Notes under the pieces: generated by a model
Database searches by the model: none
What the model saw: only the letters and a program-made list of their open reading frames with translations
What the model was told of the DNA's origin: nothing
Source: Flavobacterium tyrosinilyticum
Lineage (GTDB): Bacteria > Bacteroidota > Bacteroidia > Flavobacteriales > Flavobacteriaceae
Direction of reading: 5' to 3'
NCBI RefSeq assembly: GCF_023656565.1
Contig: NZ_JAMOKG010000002.1
Coordinates: 1,060,030-1,124,029 of the forward strand
DNA: 64,000 nucleotides
Position numbers and translations under genes: made by a program
Part shown: piece after piece, positions 27,694-36,765 of the stretch
Layout of the letters: each line of letters begins with the position of its first letter
Numbering within the stretch: the first letter of the stretch is position 1

Positions 27694-27754
27694 GTAAATT
27701 AAACATTGTAAACACCTTGTTTTTAAGGGATTATTTTTAAATAAAAAATTAAAC

Positions 27755-27781
27755 TGTCCATAAGTGGACACCTTTCGTCCA
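27755..27781. promoter_or_regulatory. Candidate activator-binding palindrome (TGTCCA-N4-TGGACA)
   Basis: TGTCCA (27755-27760) and TGGACA (27765-27770) form a perfect inverted repeat with spacer TAAG. A further half-site GTCCA lies at 27777-27781. The site is about 65 bp upstream of the partial -24/-12 element of the ABC operon and 24 bp before the start of the sigma-54 activator gene. That is right for an enhancer that also autoregulates. Confidence 0.6.
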
Positions 27782-27794
27782 AAACTGAACAATA

Positions 27795-29144
27795 ATGAAA
27801 AAGACCAACGCATCTATTTTAATCATCGACGATCAGGAAGACATTCTTTTTGCATCAAAAGTCTATCTGAAAAAGTATTTTGAAAACATTTATACCCTCA
27901 ATAATCCAAAAAATATTGTCGAATTATTGGCAAAAAATGCCATTGATGTCGTCCTTTTAGACATGAATTACAGATTAGGATTTGAAGATGGAAGGGAAGG
28001 TTTGTATTTATTGAAAGAAATAAAAACGCTTTCGCCTAAAACGGTGGTAATTCTAATGACGGCTTTCGGAAAAGTGGAAACGGCTGTTGAAGGTTTAAAA
28101 TCGGGCGCTTTTGATTATATCTTGAAACCTTGGGAAAATAAAAAGCTTTTAGAATCGGTAAAACAAGCAGTTGATAAAGCCCGAAAAGAACAGAAGAAAA
28201 CTAAGGATGTTGAGATAAAAGAGGACTTTTTTGTTGGCAGTTCTGAAATTATAAAAAAGGCTTATTCGTTGGCAGATAAAGTGGCTAAAACAGATGCTAA
28301 TGTTTTGATTTTGGGCGAAAACGGAACAGGAAAATTTGTTCTGGCACATCATATTCATACACAATCCGAAAGAAAAAATCAGCCGTTTATTGCAGTTGAT
28401 TTGGGCTCTTTAAATTCTAATATTTTCGAAAGCGAATTGTTTGGTTATGCCAAAGGTGCTTTTACTGATGCTAAAACGGATACTGCGGGACGTTTTGAAA
28501 TGGCGCAGAACGGAACGATTTTTTTGGATGAAATAGGAAATGTACCGCTTCATTTGCAATCAAAACTTTTGCAAGTTATTCAGACCAAAACCGTAATAAG
28601 ATTGGGCGAAACAAAAGCAAGACCTTTGAATGTGAGAATTATTACCGCAACCAATTTGAACTTAAAACTAGAAGTTGCCGATAAAAACTTCCGTGAAGAC
28701 TTGTATTATCGCATCAATACGATGGAAATTATTTTGCCTCCGCTAAGAGAACGTCTCGAAGATAAGATTCCGCTTGCCGAATATCTTTTAGACAAAATGA
28801 TTGAAAAATATAGCCGTGAAGAAATTACGTTTGATAAAAAAGTCTTAGAACAAATTGAAAAGCACGCTTGGAATGGAAACATTCGCGAAATGGAAAATAA
28901 GATTGAACGTGCGGTTATTCTTTGCGAAAATAACACCATTACCATTTCTGATCTGGATTTAGAAATGATAACGCCTTACGAGGAAAACTCAGATGATATT
29001 CAGCTTTCTTCTGTTGAAAAAGCAACGGTCGAAAAAGCACTTCTTAAAAACAACAACAATATCAGCAAAACGGCCGAAGAACTGGGCTTGTCAAGAGGTG
29101 CACTTTACAGACGTTTGGAGAAATTTAATATCAATATTGACTAA
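27795..29144 (+). CDS. Sigma-54-dependent response regulator (NtrC family)
   Basis: The 449-residue protein has a receiver domain (IDDQED, acceptor Asp in VVLLDMNY, conserved Lys in YILKPW) and an AAA+ domain: Walker A GENGTGK (about 175-181), Walker B GTIFLDEIG and the arginine finger region RLGETKARPLNVRIIT. A Fis-type helix-turn-helix closes it (NISKTAEELGLSRGALYRRLEKF, quoted in part). The sigma-54 contact loop reads GAFTDA instead of GAFTGA. It probably activates the divergent ABC operon through the palindrome in the shared upstream region. Confidence 0.92.
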   Translation: MKKTNASILIIDDQEDILFASKVYLKKYFENIYTLNNPKNIVELLAKNAIDVVLLDMNYRLGFEDGREGLYLLKEIKTLSPKTVVILMTAFGKVETAVEGLKSGAFDYILKPWENKKLLESVKQAVDKARKEQKKTKDVEIKEDFFVGSSEIIKKAYSLADKVAKTDANVLILGENGTGKFVLAHHIHTQSERKNQPFIAVDLGSLNSNIFESELFGYAKGAFTDAKTDTAGRFEMAQNGTIFLDEIGNVPLHLQSKLLQVIQTKTVIRLGETKARPLNVRIITATNLNLKLEVADKNFREDLYYRINTMEIILPPLRERLEDKIPLAEYLLDKMIEKYSREEITFDKKVLEQIEKHAWNGNIREMENKIERAVILCENNTITISDLDLEMITPYEENSDDIQLSSVEKATVEKALLKNNNNISKTAEELGLSRGALYRRLEKFNINID

Positions 29145-29146
29145 TT

Positions 29147-30481
29147 ATGTTAAGGACTTTACAAACTTATAAACTTCTTTTTCTGCGATTAATTTTTATC
29201 GTGATCGGAATCGAATTGTCGCTGTATTTCTTTAGAATAGGTTTGCTTTTTACAGGAATTTTTGGACTCTGCATGGTTTTTCTATTGGGCAGGGAAATGT
29301 ATTTTTATGTTAGAAATATGGTTCTGATTTATAATAAAACGATCTCTTCGATATTGCAGAATGATTTTAGTTCCGATTTCTCTAAGCATAAATTCAACAG
29401 TACTTATAATGAGCTGTTTACTTTGTATGAAACCTTAAAAAACAAGCAAAACGAGCAAGTTACAAGAGATATTATTTACCGTTCGATTTTAAATAACATA
29501 GAATCGGGTGTTATTATTTTGCAGAAACAAGAAAAAGATTGGAGTATTTTTTTGATGAACGATTATTTTTCGAGTCATTTCAACGTACCGAAAGTTTCGA
29601 AATGGAGATATCTTAAAAATCAGTTGCCTTCTTTGTGTGAAATAATAGAAGAAGATGATTTTCACGAAATTAAAACTTCAATCGAGCTTAGCATAAACGA
29701 ACAAAGCAAACAGACCTTTGTTTTGCAGGCTTCACGAACTGAAATTTTCGAACAGGATTATTTTATTGTTTTGTTAGATTCGATTCAGAACGTAGTAGAG
29801 AAAAAAGAAAAAGATGCGTGGATTAATTTGATGAAAGTGATTTCGCATGAATTGCTAAATTCTATAACGCCAATTCGTTCAATCTGCCAGAATTTGGAGG
29901 ATTTAGTAGAACAAGATTCGCTTTCGACAGAAGACTTAGAAGATATAAAAAATAGCGTGCAGACGATGCTGAGACGAAGCGATCATTTGCAGAAATTTGT
30001 TGAAGGGTACCGAAAACTGGCCATGCTTCCTTCTCCTAAAAAAGAAAAAGCAGAATTGCAGCATCTGGTTGACAATTGTATTCAGACTATGAATCCGTTG
30101 TTTAAGAAAAATAATATCGAAGTAACCAATACCGTTGCTCCAAACATTTTGATCAATGTCGATTCTCAACAGATAGAACAAGTGATAATCAATTTATTGA
30201 CGAATTCTATTAATGCCTTAGAAAACAGTAATCTGAAGCAAATTTCGATTTCGGCGGAAGCCAAAAACAATCGTATTTTTATAAAAGTTTCGGACTCCGG
30301 AAAAGGAATCGAAAAAGAAATTGAAGACAAGATATTTCTTCCGTTTTTTACCACTCGAACCGAAGGAGCAGGAATCGGACTTACTTTGTCTAAAAATATT
30401 ATTGAAGCACACGGCGGTTATATTTCGCATAAAAGCGAAAATAATACCACTGTTTTTGAGATTTCTTTGGTTGAAGATTGA
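29147..30481 (+). CDS. Membrane sensor histidine kinase
   Basis: Two N-terminal helices (about 11-58) are separated by only a few residues, so there is almost no periplasmic sensor and the stimulus is probably in the membrane or cytoplasm. A PAS-like region (about 105-205) precedes the H box KVISHELLNSITPIRS, the N box QVIINLLTNSINAL and the G boxes DSGKGIEKEI and GAGIGLTLSKNII. Starting 2 bp after the sigma-54 activator gene, it is the cognate kinase. Membrane-stress control of an FtsX-type exporter is a reasonable reading. Confidence 0.92.
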   Translation: MLRTLQTYKLLFLRLIFIVIGIELSLYFFRIGLLFTGIFGLCMVFLLGREMYFYVRNMVLIYNKTISSILQNDFSSDFSKHKFNSTYNELFTLYETLKNKQNEQVTRDIIYRSILNNIESGVIILQKQEKDWSIFLMNDYFSSHFNVPKVSKWRYLKNQLPSLCEIIEEDDFHEIKTSIELSINEQSKQTFVLQASRTEIFEQDYFIVLLDSIQNVVEKKEKDAWINLMKVISHELLNSITPIRSICQNLEDLVEQDSLSTEDLEDIKNSVQTMLRRSDHLQKFVEGYRKLAMLPSPKKEKAELQHLVDNCIQTMNPLFKKNNIEVTNTVAPNILINVDSQQIEQVIINLLTNSINALENSNLKQISISAEAKNNRIFIKVSDSGKGIEKEIEDKIFLPFFTTRTEGAGIGLTLSKNIIEAHGGYISHKSENNTTVFEISLVED

Positions 30482-30590
30482 CAGAATAATGGTTAAAATA
30501 TCTTTTTAAAATTCGGATAATTTTTTTTGTTTAAATTTGTGAAAGAGGAGTTGCCATTTGACTCTTGTAAATAATAATAATATTAAAATA

Positions 30591-31187
30591 ATGAGTACAA
30601 ATCCAACTTCAGCAATAGCTTCTGGCTTTCTTAATGATCTAAAAACACAAACTGCTGATTCTCATAAAAAATTAGAAGAACTTCCGGTTTCCATGTCAAT
30701 TATGTCACCAGACATGAAAATTGATGAATATGCGAAATACTTAAATTTGATGCATGACGTTCATCAAGATACAGAGGGAACTATTTTTCCTTTGTTTGCT
30801 AATCTAATCGATGATTTAGAACAAAGAAGAAAAAAACAGCTTATAGAAGCAGATCTTTCATTTTTAAATTACGAATTAACTCCTTCAGAGAAAGTTTTTA
30901 AGACCGAACAAATTTCAGTTCCTTTTGCGCTTGGTATTTTATATGTGGTTGAAGGTTCCACACTGGGCGGAAGATTTATTTTAAAAAATGTTTCAAAAGT
31001 ACCACAACTTTCAGGAGATAAAGGCGTTTCTTATTTTAATGGTTATGGAGAAAAAACAGGAAGTTTCTGGAAATCTTTCTTGAATTTTCTTTCTGAATAT
31101 GAACAACAAAATAATTGTGGAGATAGTATTATAGAAGGAGCTGTATTTGCTTTTGATAGTATTTATAATCACTTTGAGAGCAAATAA
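30591..31187 (+). CDS. bphO: Biliverdin-producing heme oxygenase
   Basis: I chose the ATG at 30591; an upstream TTG would add eleven low-complexity residues. The 198-residue protein fits bacterial heme oxygenases: proximal heme ligand His25 (TADSHKKLEEL) and the distal-helix motif VVEGSTLGGRFI with its flexible glycines. It cleaves heme to biliverdin, iron and CO. The next gene, 5 bp downstream, is a bacteriophytochrome that needs biliverdin, so the operon makes chromophore and apoprotein together. A TAAATTTG sequence at 30532-30539 fits the Bacteroidota -7 element. Confidence 0.92.
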   Translation: MSTNPTSAIASGFLNDLKTQTADSHKKLEELPVSMSIMSPDMKIDEYAKYLNLMHDVHQDTEGTIFPLFANLIDDLEQRRKKQLIEADLSFLNYELTPSEKVFKTEQISVPFALGILYVVEGSTLGGRFILKNVSKVPQLSGDKGVSYFNGYGEKTGSFWKSFLNFLSEYEQQNNCGDSIIEGAVFAFDSIYNHFESK

Positions 31188-31192
31188 AAAGA

Positions 31193-33469
31193 ATGAAAAT
31201 TAAGGATATAGTTAATCGCGATATCGTTACGTTAACCAACTGCGAGCATGAACCTATACACATACCAGGTCAGATTCAGCCTCACGGTTTTTTGCTTGGT
31301 ATAACACTGCAATGGAAAATAGATTTCTGTACAGAAAATGTTGCTGCTTATTTTGGTATTTCTCACACTCAAATGTTAGGAAAAGATTTTGCAGCAGTTT
31401 TTGGAGTTACCGCCGAAAATGAAATTTTAGCTTACACAAACGGAGATGAGTTTAAAGACGCTTTTCCTTTGGAGATAGAATTGTTGGGCAGCTTATTTCA
31501 AATAAACATTCATAAAAGTGAAGGAATTTACATTCTTGAAGCTGAATTACTGTTTGCCGATCAAGAAAAACTTGCTAACGCTTACAAACAAACGATTCAG
31601 TTTGTAAGTCAGATGAATAAAACCACTTCGCTTAAAGATCTCTGCGCCCTTGTAGCACAAGGAACGCGCGAAATTACGGGGTATGATCGTGTAATGATTT
31701 ATCGTTTTGATGAACAATATAACGGAGAGGTTTTTGCCGAAGATTGCAGAGAAGATCTAGAACCTTTTTTAGGATTGCACTACCCTCATACCGATATTCC
31801 AGCTCAAGCAAGAGAATTATATATTAAGAATCTGTTGAGGCTGATTGTAGATATTGATTATGAGCCTGTTCCAATTTATACGGTTGATGATAAAGAGGGA
31901 AAAAATCTCGATTTAAGTCTTTCTATTTTAAGAAGTACATCACCGATTCACGTAGAATACCTGAAAAATATTGGAGTGGGCGCAACATTGACGATTTCTC
32001 TTATTCATCATGGAAAATTATGGGGATTAATTGCCTGCCATCATTATTCAAAGAAAAATATATCTCCTGAAATTAGGCTTGCAGCAAAACTTCAGGGACA
32101 GTTTATTACTTCTCAAATCGATATCAGACAATCTAATGATGAGTATCTTAGTGCCCAAAAAACAAATTTAGCATTAGAACAGTTAACTAGTTTGGAGCTT
32201 CCTGTTTTAAAAGAGTCTTTAGAAAAAATTGTTAGTGCACCACAATTGTTAGAAATCGCAAATGCTTCTGGTGTATCTATTATCACTAGAGATAAAATCT
32301 ATAAAAATGGTTTAACGCCATCTGATGAACAAATTATTGATTTAGTCAGACATCTCAAAAGTAAAAAGAATACTGATTTTTTCTCAACGAATAAGATTAG
32401 TGACCATTTTCCAGAATTTGATGAAAATTCTAATTTCGCTGGAATTATTTACCATTCATTAGGTAGCAATGGGCATGTAATATGGTTTAGACCAGAAACG
32501 ATTTCAGAAATTAAATGGGGAGGCGATCCAGAAAAAAGAATTGTAAAAGACAGTAAAGGACTCCATCCAGGAAACTCATACAATATTTATAAACAAATAG
32601 TAAAAAACCAAAGCAGTAACTGGAAACTGTATGAAATTAATGCTGCTTCTCAATATACTCATACTTTGTATAATCATTTGATTTTGATTATGTTAAGTGA
32701 AGAGGAAGAGAAGTATCGTAGTCAAAGTGAAATTTTGAAAGAAACCAACTCTGAGCTTGAAAACATCAACTGGATCAGTACGCATGATTTGCAGGAACCG
32801 TTGCGTAAAATTCAGCTTATAACTTCGAAAATGCTTTCAGAATTAGATGTTATTTCTACAGAATCAATTTCGAATTCTTTGCAGCGCGTTTCTAAATCTG
32901 CCAACAGAATGAGCGGCTTGCTGGAAGATATTCTGAAATATACCCGTATAAAAAATACAAGAGAGAAGCTGGAAGAAGTAGATTTAAACAAAATACTGAA
33001 GTCTACCATTAAAGAAATGCATGAAACTATAGCAGAAAGTCAAGTTGTAATAGAGCATGAAAATCTTCCGGAAGTTCACGCCATCAGTTTTTTAATGCGC
33101 CAGTTGTTTAATAATATTCTTCAGAATTCAATCAAATATGCTTCTTCAGAAAGACAGCCTAAAATTGTAATCACAGCTTCTCAGGAACCTGTTCTTATAC
33201 ACGATAGATTCAAAGTATATTGTCATTGGGTTCGTTTCTCTGATAACGGTATTGGTTTTGAACAGCAATATGCAGAATCTATTTTTAAAGTTTTTACAAG
33301 ACTTCATACCCAGGAACACTATACAGGTTCGGGCATTGGGCTTGCTTTATGTAAAAAGATTATGCAGGCAGTTGGAGGAGATATTCAAGCAGAAGGGAAA
33401 CCAAATCAAGGTACTGATATTATTATTTATTTCCCTTGTGATCCCGAAGACACGCTTTTGCCTTTGTAA
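31193..33469 (+). CDS. bphP: Bacteriophytochrome histidine kinase
   Basis: The order PAS-GAF-PHY-HisKA-HATPase over 758 residues is that of a standard bacteriophytochrome. The biliverdin-attaching Cys17 lies in TNCEHEPIHIPGQIQPHG. The GAF chromophore pocket has HYPHTDIPAQAR, and the PHY tongue shows IWFRPE and GGDPEK. The kinase has its acceptor near His531 (STHDLQEPLRK) and HATPase motifs SDNGIGFE and GSGIGLALCKK. It should switch between red and far-red absorbing states. No response regulator is adjacent, so its phosphorylation partner lies elsewhere. Confidence 0.95.
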   Translation: MKIKDIVNRDIVTLTNCEHEPIHIPGQIQPHGFLLGITLQWKIDFCTENVAAYFGISHTQMLGKDFAAVFGVTAENEILAYTNGDEFKDAFPLEIELLGSLFQINIHKSEGIYILEAELLFADQEKLANAYKQTIQFVSQMNKTTSLKDLCALVAQGTREITGYDRVMIYRFDEQYNGEVFAEDCREDLEPFLGLHYPHTDIPAQARELYIKNLLRLIVDIDYEPVPIYTVDDKEGKNLDLSLSILRSTSPIHVEYLKNIGVGATLTISLIHHGKLWGLIACHHYSKKNISPEIRLAAKLQGQFITSQIDIRQSNDEYLSAQKTNLALEQLTSLELPVLKESLEKIVSAPQLLEIANASGVSIITRDKIYKNGLTPSDEQIIDLVRHLKSKKNTDFFSTNKISDHFPEFDENSNFAGIIYHSLGSNGHVIWFRPETISEIKWGGDPEKRIVKDSKGLHPGNSYNIYKQIVKNQSSNWKLYEINAASQYTHTLYNHLILIMLSEEEEKYRSQSEILKETNSELENINWISTHDLQEPLRKIQLITSKMLSELDVISTESISNSLQRVSKSANRMSGLLEDILKYTRIKNTREKLEEVDLNKILKSTIKEMHETIAESQVVIEHENLPEVHAISFLMRQLFNNILQNSIKYASSERQPKIVITASQEPVLIHDRFKVYCHWVRFSDNGIGFEQQYAESIFKVFTRLHTQEHYTGSGIGLALCKKIMQAVGGDIQAEGKPNQGTDIIIYFPCDPEDTLLPL

Positions 33470-33479
33470 ATAAGTTTTT

Positions 33480-33553
33480 TTTCACGCAGATTTAGCGGAT
33501 TTAAATAGATTATATAATAAAATCTGCTTAAATCTTTTTAAATCTGCGTGAAA
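33480..33553. repeat. Dispersed CACGCAGATTT palindromic element, copy 3
   Basis: The shortest member (74 bp): TTTCACGCAGATTTAGCGG at one end and TTAAATCTGCGTGAAA at the other, with AGATTA...TAATAAAATCT inside. It lies between the converging bacteriophytochrome and EamA genes and may act as their terminator. Confidence 0.8.
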
Positions 33554-33565
33554 TCTTTTAAAATA

Positions 33566-34453
33566 TTAGTTTTTTCTAATCAGCATTTTTAATTTTTTAC
33601 TTTTAAAATTGACTTCAGAAATAATAGTGGCCGAGAAAATTAAAGTTCCGCCCAAAAGCAGTCGCCATGAAAGGTTTTCTCCCAAAATAAAAAATGCTCC
33701 AATTGCCCCGAAAACAGGCTCAAACAAATAAATAACTGCTACACGTTCTGCCGATAAGTAACGTTGTGAAATGTTTGAAACCGTGTACATAAATGCTGTA
33801 GAAAACAAAGCGCAGTAAACAGCACCTAGCCAAAACGTATCGTTTTTAGGAAACCAAACTGCTTGCGAATCTGTAAGTGCAATACAAAAAGTAAATAAAG
33901 CACAAAACGCAAACATAGGAACAATCGAGTACAAAAGATTTTTGGCAGCAGAATGTTTTTCGACAGAAATTAGATAAACGGCAAAAGCAAATGCGCCAGA
34001 GATTGTAAATAAATCGCCAATGTTTATGGTAAATTTATCTGTTATAGCAATAATAAATAATCCCGTTAAAGCAGTAAGGGCGGCGATCCAAATCTTTAAA
34101 GGCGTATTGGTTCTGTAAATAGCCAACTTCAACATCGGAATAATAATTACTGTCAGTCCTGCAATGAAAGAACATTGTGAAGCATCGGTATATTTTAATG
34201 CGGTTGTCTGTAATTGAATTCCTAAAAACATAGGAACGGCAAGTATAAAACCGGTTTTAATAGCTTCTCGATTAATGTCTTTAACGTATTTCCAAAAAAC
34301 AATGCTCAATACCATTACGGCCAGCAGGAAACGATAAAATAAAAAAATGTTGAGTGAATAGTGGCCAATTGCCATTTTGGTAACGGAGTAAGAAACTCCC
34401 CAAAAGGCAGTGCCAAGAATTAATAGAAACAATATTAGCTGTCTTCTTTCCAT
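33566..34453 (-). CDS. EamA/DMT-family transporter
   Basis: Ten hydrophobic helices in 295 residues make two EamA halves: ILGTAFWGVSYSVTKMAIG opens the first, and LYSIVPMFAFCALFTFCIAL lies within the second. FEPVFGAIGAFFILGE near residue 245 is the family motif. It likely exports a small metabolite or amino acid. It ends a two-gene unit with the acetyltransferase, one base apart, opposite a LysR gene that may regulate both. Confidence 0.88.
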   Translation of the reverse strand: MERRQLILFLLILGTAFWGVSYSVTKMAIGHYSLNIFLFYRFLLAVMVLSIVFWKYVKDINREAIKTGFILAVPMFLGIQLQTTALKYTDASQCSFIAGLTVIIIPMLKLAIYRTNTPLKIWIAALTALTGLFIIAITDKFTINIGDLFTISGAFAFAVYLISVEKHSAAKNLLYSIVPMFAFCALFTFCIALTDSQAVWFPKNDTFWLGAVYCALFSTAFMYTVSNISQRYLSAERVAVIYLFEPVFGAIGAFFILGENLSWRLLLGGTLIFSATIISEVNFKSKKLKMLIRKN

Positions 34454-34454
34454 T

Positions 34455-34976
34455 TTAAATCAATACTTTTTTCATCATTAAATCAGTTTGCTCGTCGTTG
34501 CCTAATCTAAAAATATGGGTGTCAAATTGTACGAAACCATTTTTAGTATAGAAACTTACCGCTCTGAAATTCTTTTCCCAAACGCCCAGCCACATGTACG
34601 AAGCTTTTATTTCTTCGGCAATTTCTTCTGCTTGAGCGTACAACGCCTGCGCGACTTTTTTGCCATGAAATTCCTGTGCTACATAAATACGTTCTATTTC
34701 TAAGGCATTTAGATCTTCTTTTTCGGTTTGAGCATTGGCTGTATTCAATTTTAGGTAACCCACTACTTTTTCGTCTAAAGTAGCTAAATAGAAATAGGAT
34801 GACGGATTTTCGAGTTCGGCAGCCAATTTTTCAGTTGCGAAGCTTTCATCCAGATATTTTTTCATGTTTTCTTCGCTGTTTACATCGGCGAAGGTTTCAG
34901 AAAAGGTTTGTCGGCCAATTGCTTGAAGCTTTAAAACGTCATCAGTTGTGGCTTTAGTTATTTTTAGCGTGTTCAT
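34455..34976 (-). CDS. GNAT-family N-acetyltransferase
   Basis: The 173-residue protein has the GNAT fold with an acetyl-CoA loop slightly varied from Q/RxxGxG/A: VAQEFHGKKVAQALYAQAEEIA, quoted in part as EFHGKKVAQAL. MWLGVWEKNFRAVSFYTKNGF is the usual motif B. It most resembles the group that includes spermidine/polyamine acetyltransferases such as PaiA, but the substrate is unproven. It is coupled to the EamA gene downstream. Confidence 0.87.
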   Translation of the reverse strand: MNTLKITKATTDDVLKLQAIGRQTFSETFADVNSEENMKKYLDESFATEKLAAELENPSSYFYLATLDEKVVGYLKLNTANAQTEKEDLNALEIERIYVAQEFHGKKVAQALYAQAEEIAEEIKASYMWLGVWEKNFRAVSFYTKNGFVQFDTHIFRLGNDEQTDLMMKKVLI

Positions 34977-34990
34977 TTTTTATTTCTTTA

Positions 34991-35036
34991 ATGCGTTAAA
35001 AGCTATTTTTTGTTTGCAATAAATGCGTAAATTGCA
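34991..35036. promoter_or_regulatory. Candidate LysR operator
   Basis: TGCAAT-N10-ATTGCA (35015-35036) is a perfect interrupted palindrome ending 3 bp before the LysR start codon. The direct repeat ATGCGTTAAA / ATGCGTAAAT (34991 and 35023) overlaps it. The region is shared with the divergent acetyltransferase/EamA pair, fitting LysR autoregulation. Based on symmetry and position only. Confidence 0.45.
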
Positions 35037-35039
35037 TCA

Positions 35040-35903
35040 ATGGATTTACAGCAGATTAAATATTTTTTGGCTTTGGCCCGCGAACTTCATTTCTGGAACA
35101 CTGCCGGAAAAATGAATATTACACAATCGGCACTCAGCCGCCAGATTCAGTCTCTTGAGAATCAGCTTGGCGTGCAGTTGTTTGAGCGTAACAAACGTAA
35201 TGTCAAACTTACTGCCGCTGGCCAGTTCCTAAAAGAAAAATGGGAGGTCGAATTGAGTAAACTGGAGTTTATTCATCAATCTGCCCGCCAGATTCAGTTG
35301 GGGGAGAGCGGTACCATTACCATTTCTCATCCCGATTCTATTTCGGCTTCTCTTATGCCCGAAATTTTGTCGCGTATTTCAGAAGCTTTTCCAAAACTAA
35401 AAATCAAACTGGTTCAGGTGCTGTACGAGAATCAGCAGGATTTTCTGCGAAATTATAAAATTGATCTGGCGATTACCAGAGATATTAATAATGCAAAAGA
35501 TATTCAATCCCAAAAAATACATACCGATCATTTAGCGGTTGTGGTTCCGGCAGATCATCCATATCAAACGCCTGAGGATCTGACTAAAGAAACGCTTGCG
35601 TCTCAGAAGTTTATTTTACCAACCAATGATGAAGGCAGCAGTTACAGCGATATTATTCGAAGATTATTCCATTCTTTGGAGAACGCGCCAGAAGTATATC
35701 TTCATTCTGAATTTGGTTCTTCTATAATCGCTTTGGTTCGTAAGGGACTTGGAATCGCAATTTTACCCGATTCGTATGTCTTTCATGAAATTCCAGGAAT
35801 CCGATTTATCAAATTGCCGCTAGAAACCGATTTATATGTCAATTGGAGAACTGAAGATCATAATCCTGTGCTTTCCAATGTTTTAAAATTGATTATTCCG
35901 TAA
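35040..35903 (+). CDS. LysR-family transcriptional regulator
   Basis: The N-terminal winged helix-turn-helix is classic: LQQIKYFLALARELHFWNTA, then ITQSALSRQIQSLENQLGVQLFER (quoted in part). An effector-binding domain fills the remaining 200 residues, with VRKGLGIAILPD near the end. Its length of 287 residues is slightly short for the family but complete. It is divergent from the acetyltransferase/EamA pair, its probable target. Confidence 0.92.
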   Translation: MDLQQIKYFLALARELHFWNTAGKMNITQSALSRQIQSLENQLGVQLFERNKRNVKLTAAGQFLKEKWEVELSKLEFIHQSARQIQLGESGTITISHPDSISASLMPEILSRISEAFPKLKIKLVQVLYENQQDFLRNYKIDLAITRDINNAKDIQSQKIHTDHLAVVVPADHPYQTPEDLTKETLASQKFILPTNDEGSSYSDIIRRLFHSLENAPEVYLHSEFGSSIIALVRKGLGIAILPDSYVFHEIPGIRFIKLPLETDLYVNWRTEDHNPVLSNVLKLIIP

Positions 35904-35907
35904 AGGG

Positions 35908-36354
35908 TTAAGCTCTCAGCATTGCGATATGCGGAATTCCGTCTTCATCATAAACTTCTCCTTTTTCTACAAATCCCAAAGATTGATAGAACTTAGATAA
36001 ATGGTATTGCGCACTAATTCGGATTGGACCTTTTCCAAATTTTTCTTCACAGCCCGCAATCGAAGCTTCCATCAGTTTTACCCCTAAACCTAATCCGCGG
36101 TGCGATCTTGCAATGACAACTCTTCCAATTGAAACTTCATTATATGAAATACCAGCAGGAAGCAAACGTGTACAGCCAGCCAATTCGTTATCGACATAAT
36201 ATAACAAATGAAAACCTTTTTGGTCTTTATTGTCCAAATCGAGATAAGGGCAATTTTGTTCGACTACAAAAACGTCGCTTCTTAACCGAAGCATATTATA
36301 CAATTCGTGATTGGTTAATTCGTCAAAAGATTTAGTGGAATGGCTGAATGTCAT
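35908..36354 (-). CDS. ElaA-like GNAT acetyltransferase
   Basis: The 148 residues match the ElaA subgroup of GNAT proteins: LRLRSDVFVVEQNCPYLDLDN near the start, then IGRVVIARSHRGLGLGVKLM with the acetyl-CoA-binding RxxGLG loop, and FYQSLGFVEKGEVYDEDGIPH at the end. Substrate unknown. It converges on the LysR gene with only 4 bp between stops. Confidence 0.9.
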   Translation of the reverse strand: MTFSHSTKSFDELTNHELYNMLRLRSDVFVVEQNCPYLDLDNKDQKGFHLLYYVDNELAGCTRLLPAGISYNEVSIGRVVIARSHRGLGLGVKLMEASIAGCEEKFGKGPIRISAQYHLSKFYQSLGFVEKGEVYDEDGIPHIAMLRA

Positions 36355-36512
36355 TTTTTTATTTTAGGCTTTAATTTTTGACAAAGATAAAAGAGAGAAT
36401 AATGATTAAAAATGCTATTTTTTTATCATGTGATGCTGAAATTGCATTAGTTGTTGTAAATTCCAAATTTTAAATTCCAAATTCCAAGATGAAAAGACAA
36501 AACTAGAGTGGA

Positions 36513-36545
36513 AACTTTGTCAAAGTTTTAAACTTTGACAAAGTT
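36513..36545. repeat. 33-bp palindrome, AACTTTG type, copy 1
   Basis: AACTTTGTCAAAGTT, three bases, then its exact reverse complement. An identical-armed second copy lies at 36766-36798, about 250 bp away. This copy has no T-run, so it is not an obvious terminator. Confidence 0.85.
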
Positions 36546-36570
36546 ATACGAGCAGTTTGTATCAACAGTT

Positions 36571-36670
36571 TGTCATTCCGAGGAACGAGGAATCACACTA
36601 GAAACTCCGCACAGAATGTGTGCAATCTTTGTCGAATCCCTTGTGCGATTCCTCCTCCGTCGGAATGACA
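36571..36670. repeat. GTCATTCCG long imperfect palindrome
   Basis: The left arm TGTCATTCCGAGGAACGAGG continues AATCACAC; the right arm 36643-36670 is its imperfect complement, ending CGGAATGACA. From memory, similar palindromes recur between genes in Flavobacterium genomes. No coding capacity is seen. The 467-bp gap between the ElaA-like and SMR genes is almost wholly made of this and three other repeats. Confidence 0.75.
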
Positions 36671-36686
36671 AGATTACGTGAATATT

Positions 36687-36756
36687 CTATGTGTTAGAAA
36701 CTAGTTTCTTTCAATTCTCTTTTTCAGAAAAAAAAATCTATGTTTCTATATGTTTA
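36687..36756 (-). repeat. 70-bp AACACATAG dispersed repeat, copy 1 (inverted)
   Basis: Read on the minus strand it is AACATATAGAAACATAGATT... to GAAACTAGTTTCTAACACATAG, closely matching 39661-39729 on the plus strand. It contains the perfect 14-bp palindrome AGAAACTAGTTTCT. The two copies form an inverted pair around the SMR, Crp and TolC genes. Confidence 0.75.
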
Positions 36757-36765
36757 AAACAAAAA

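Noticed and set aside
28470..28490. GAFTDA in the sigma-54 activator taken as an inactivating change
   Set aside because: The remaining AAA+ motifs are intact and, as far as I recall, this variant is common among Bacteroidota activators, so loss of function should not be assumed.
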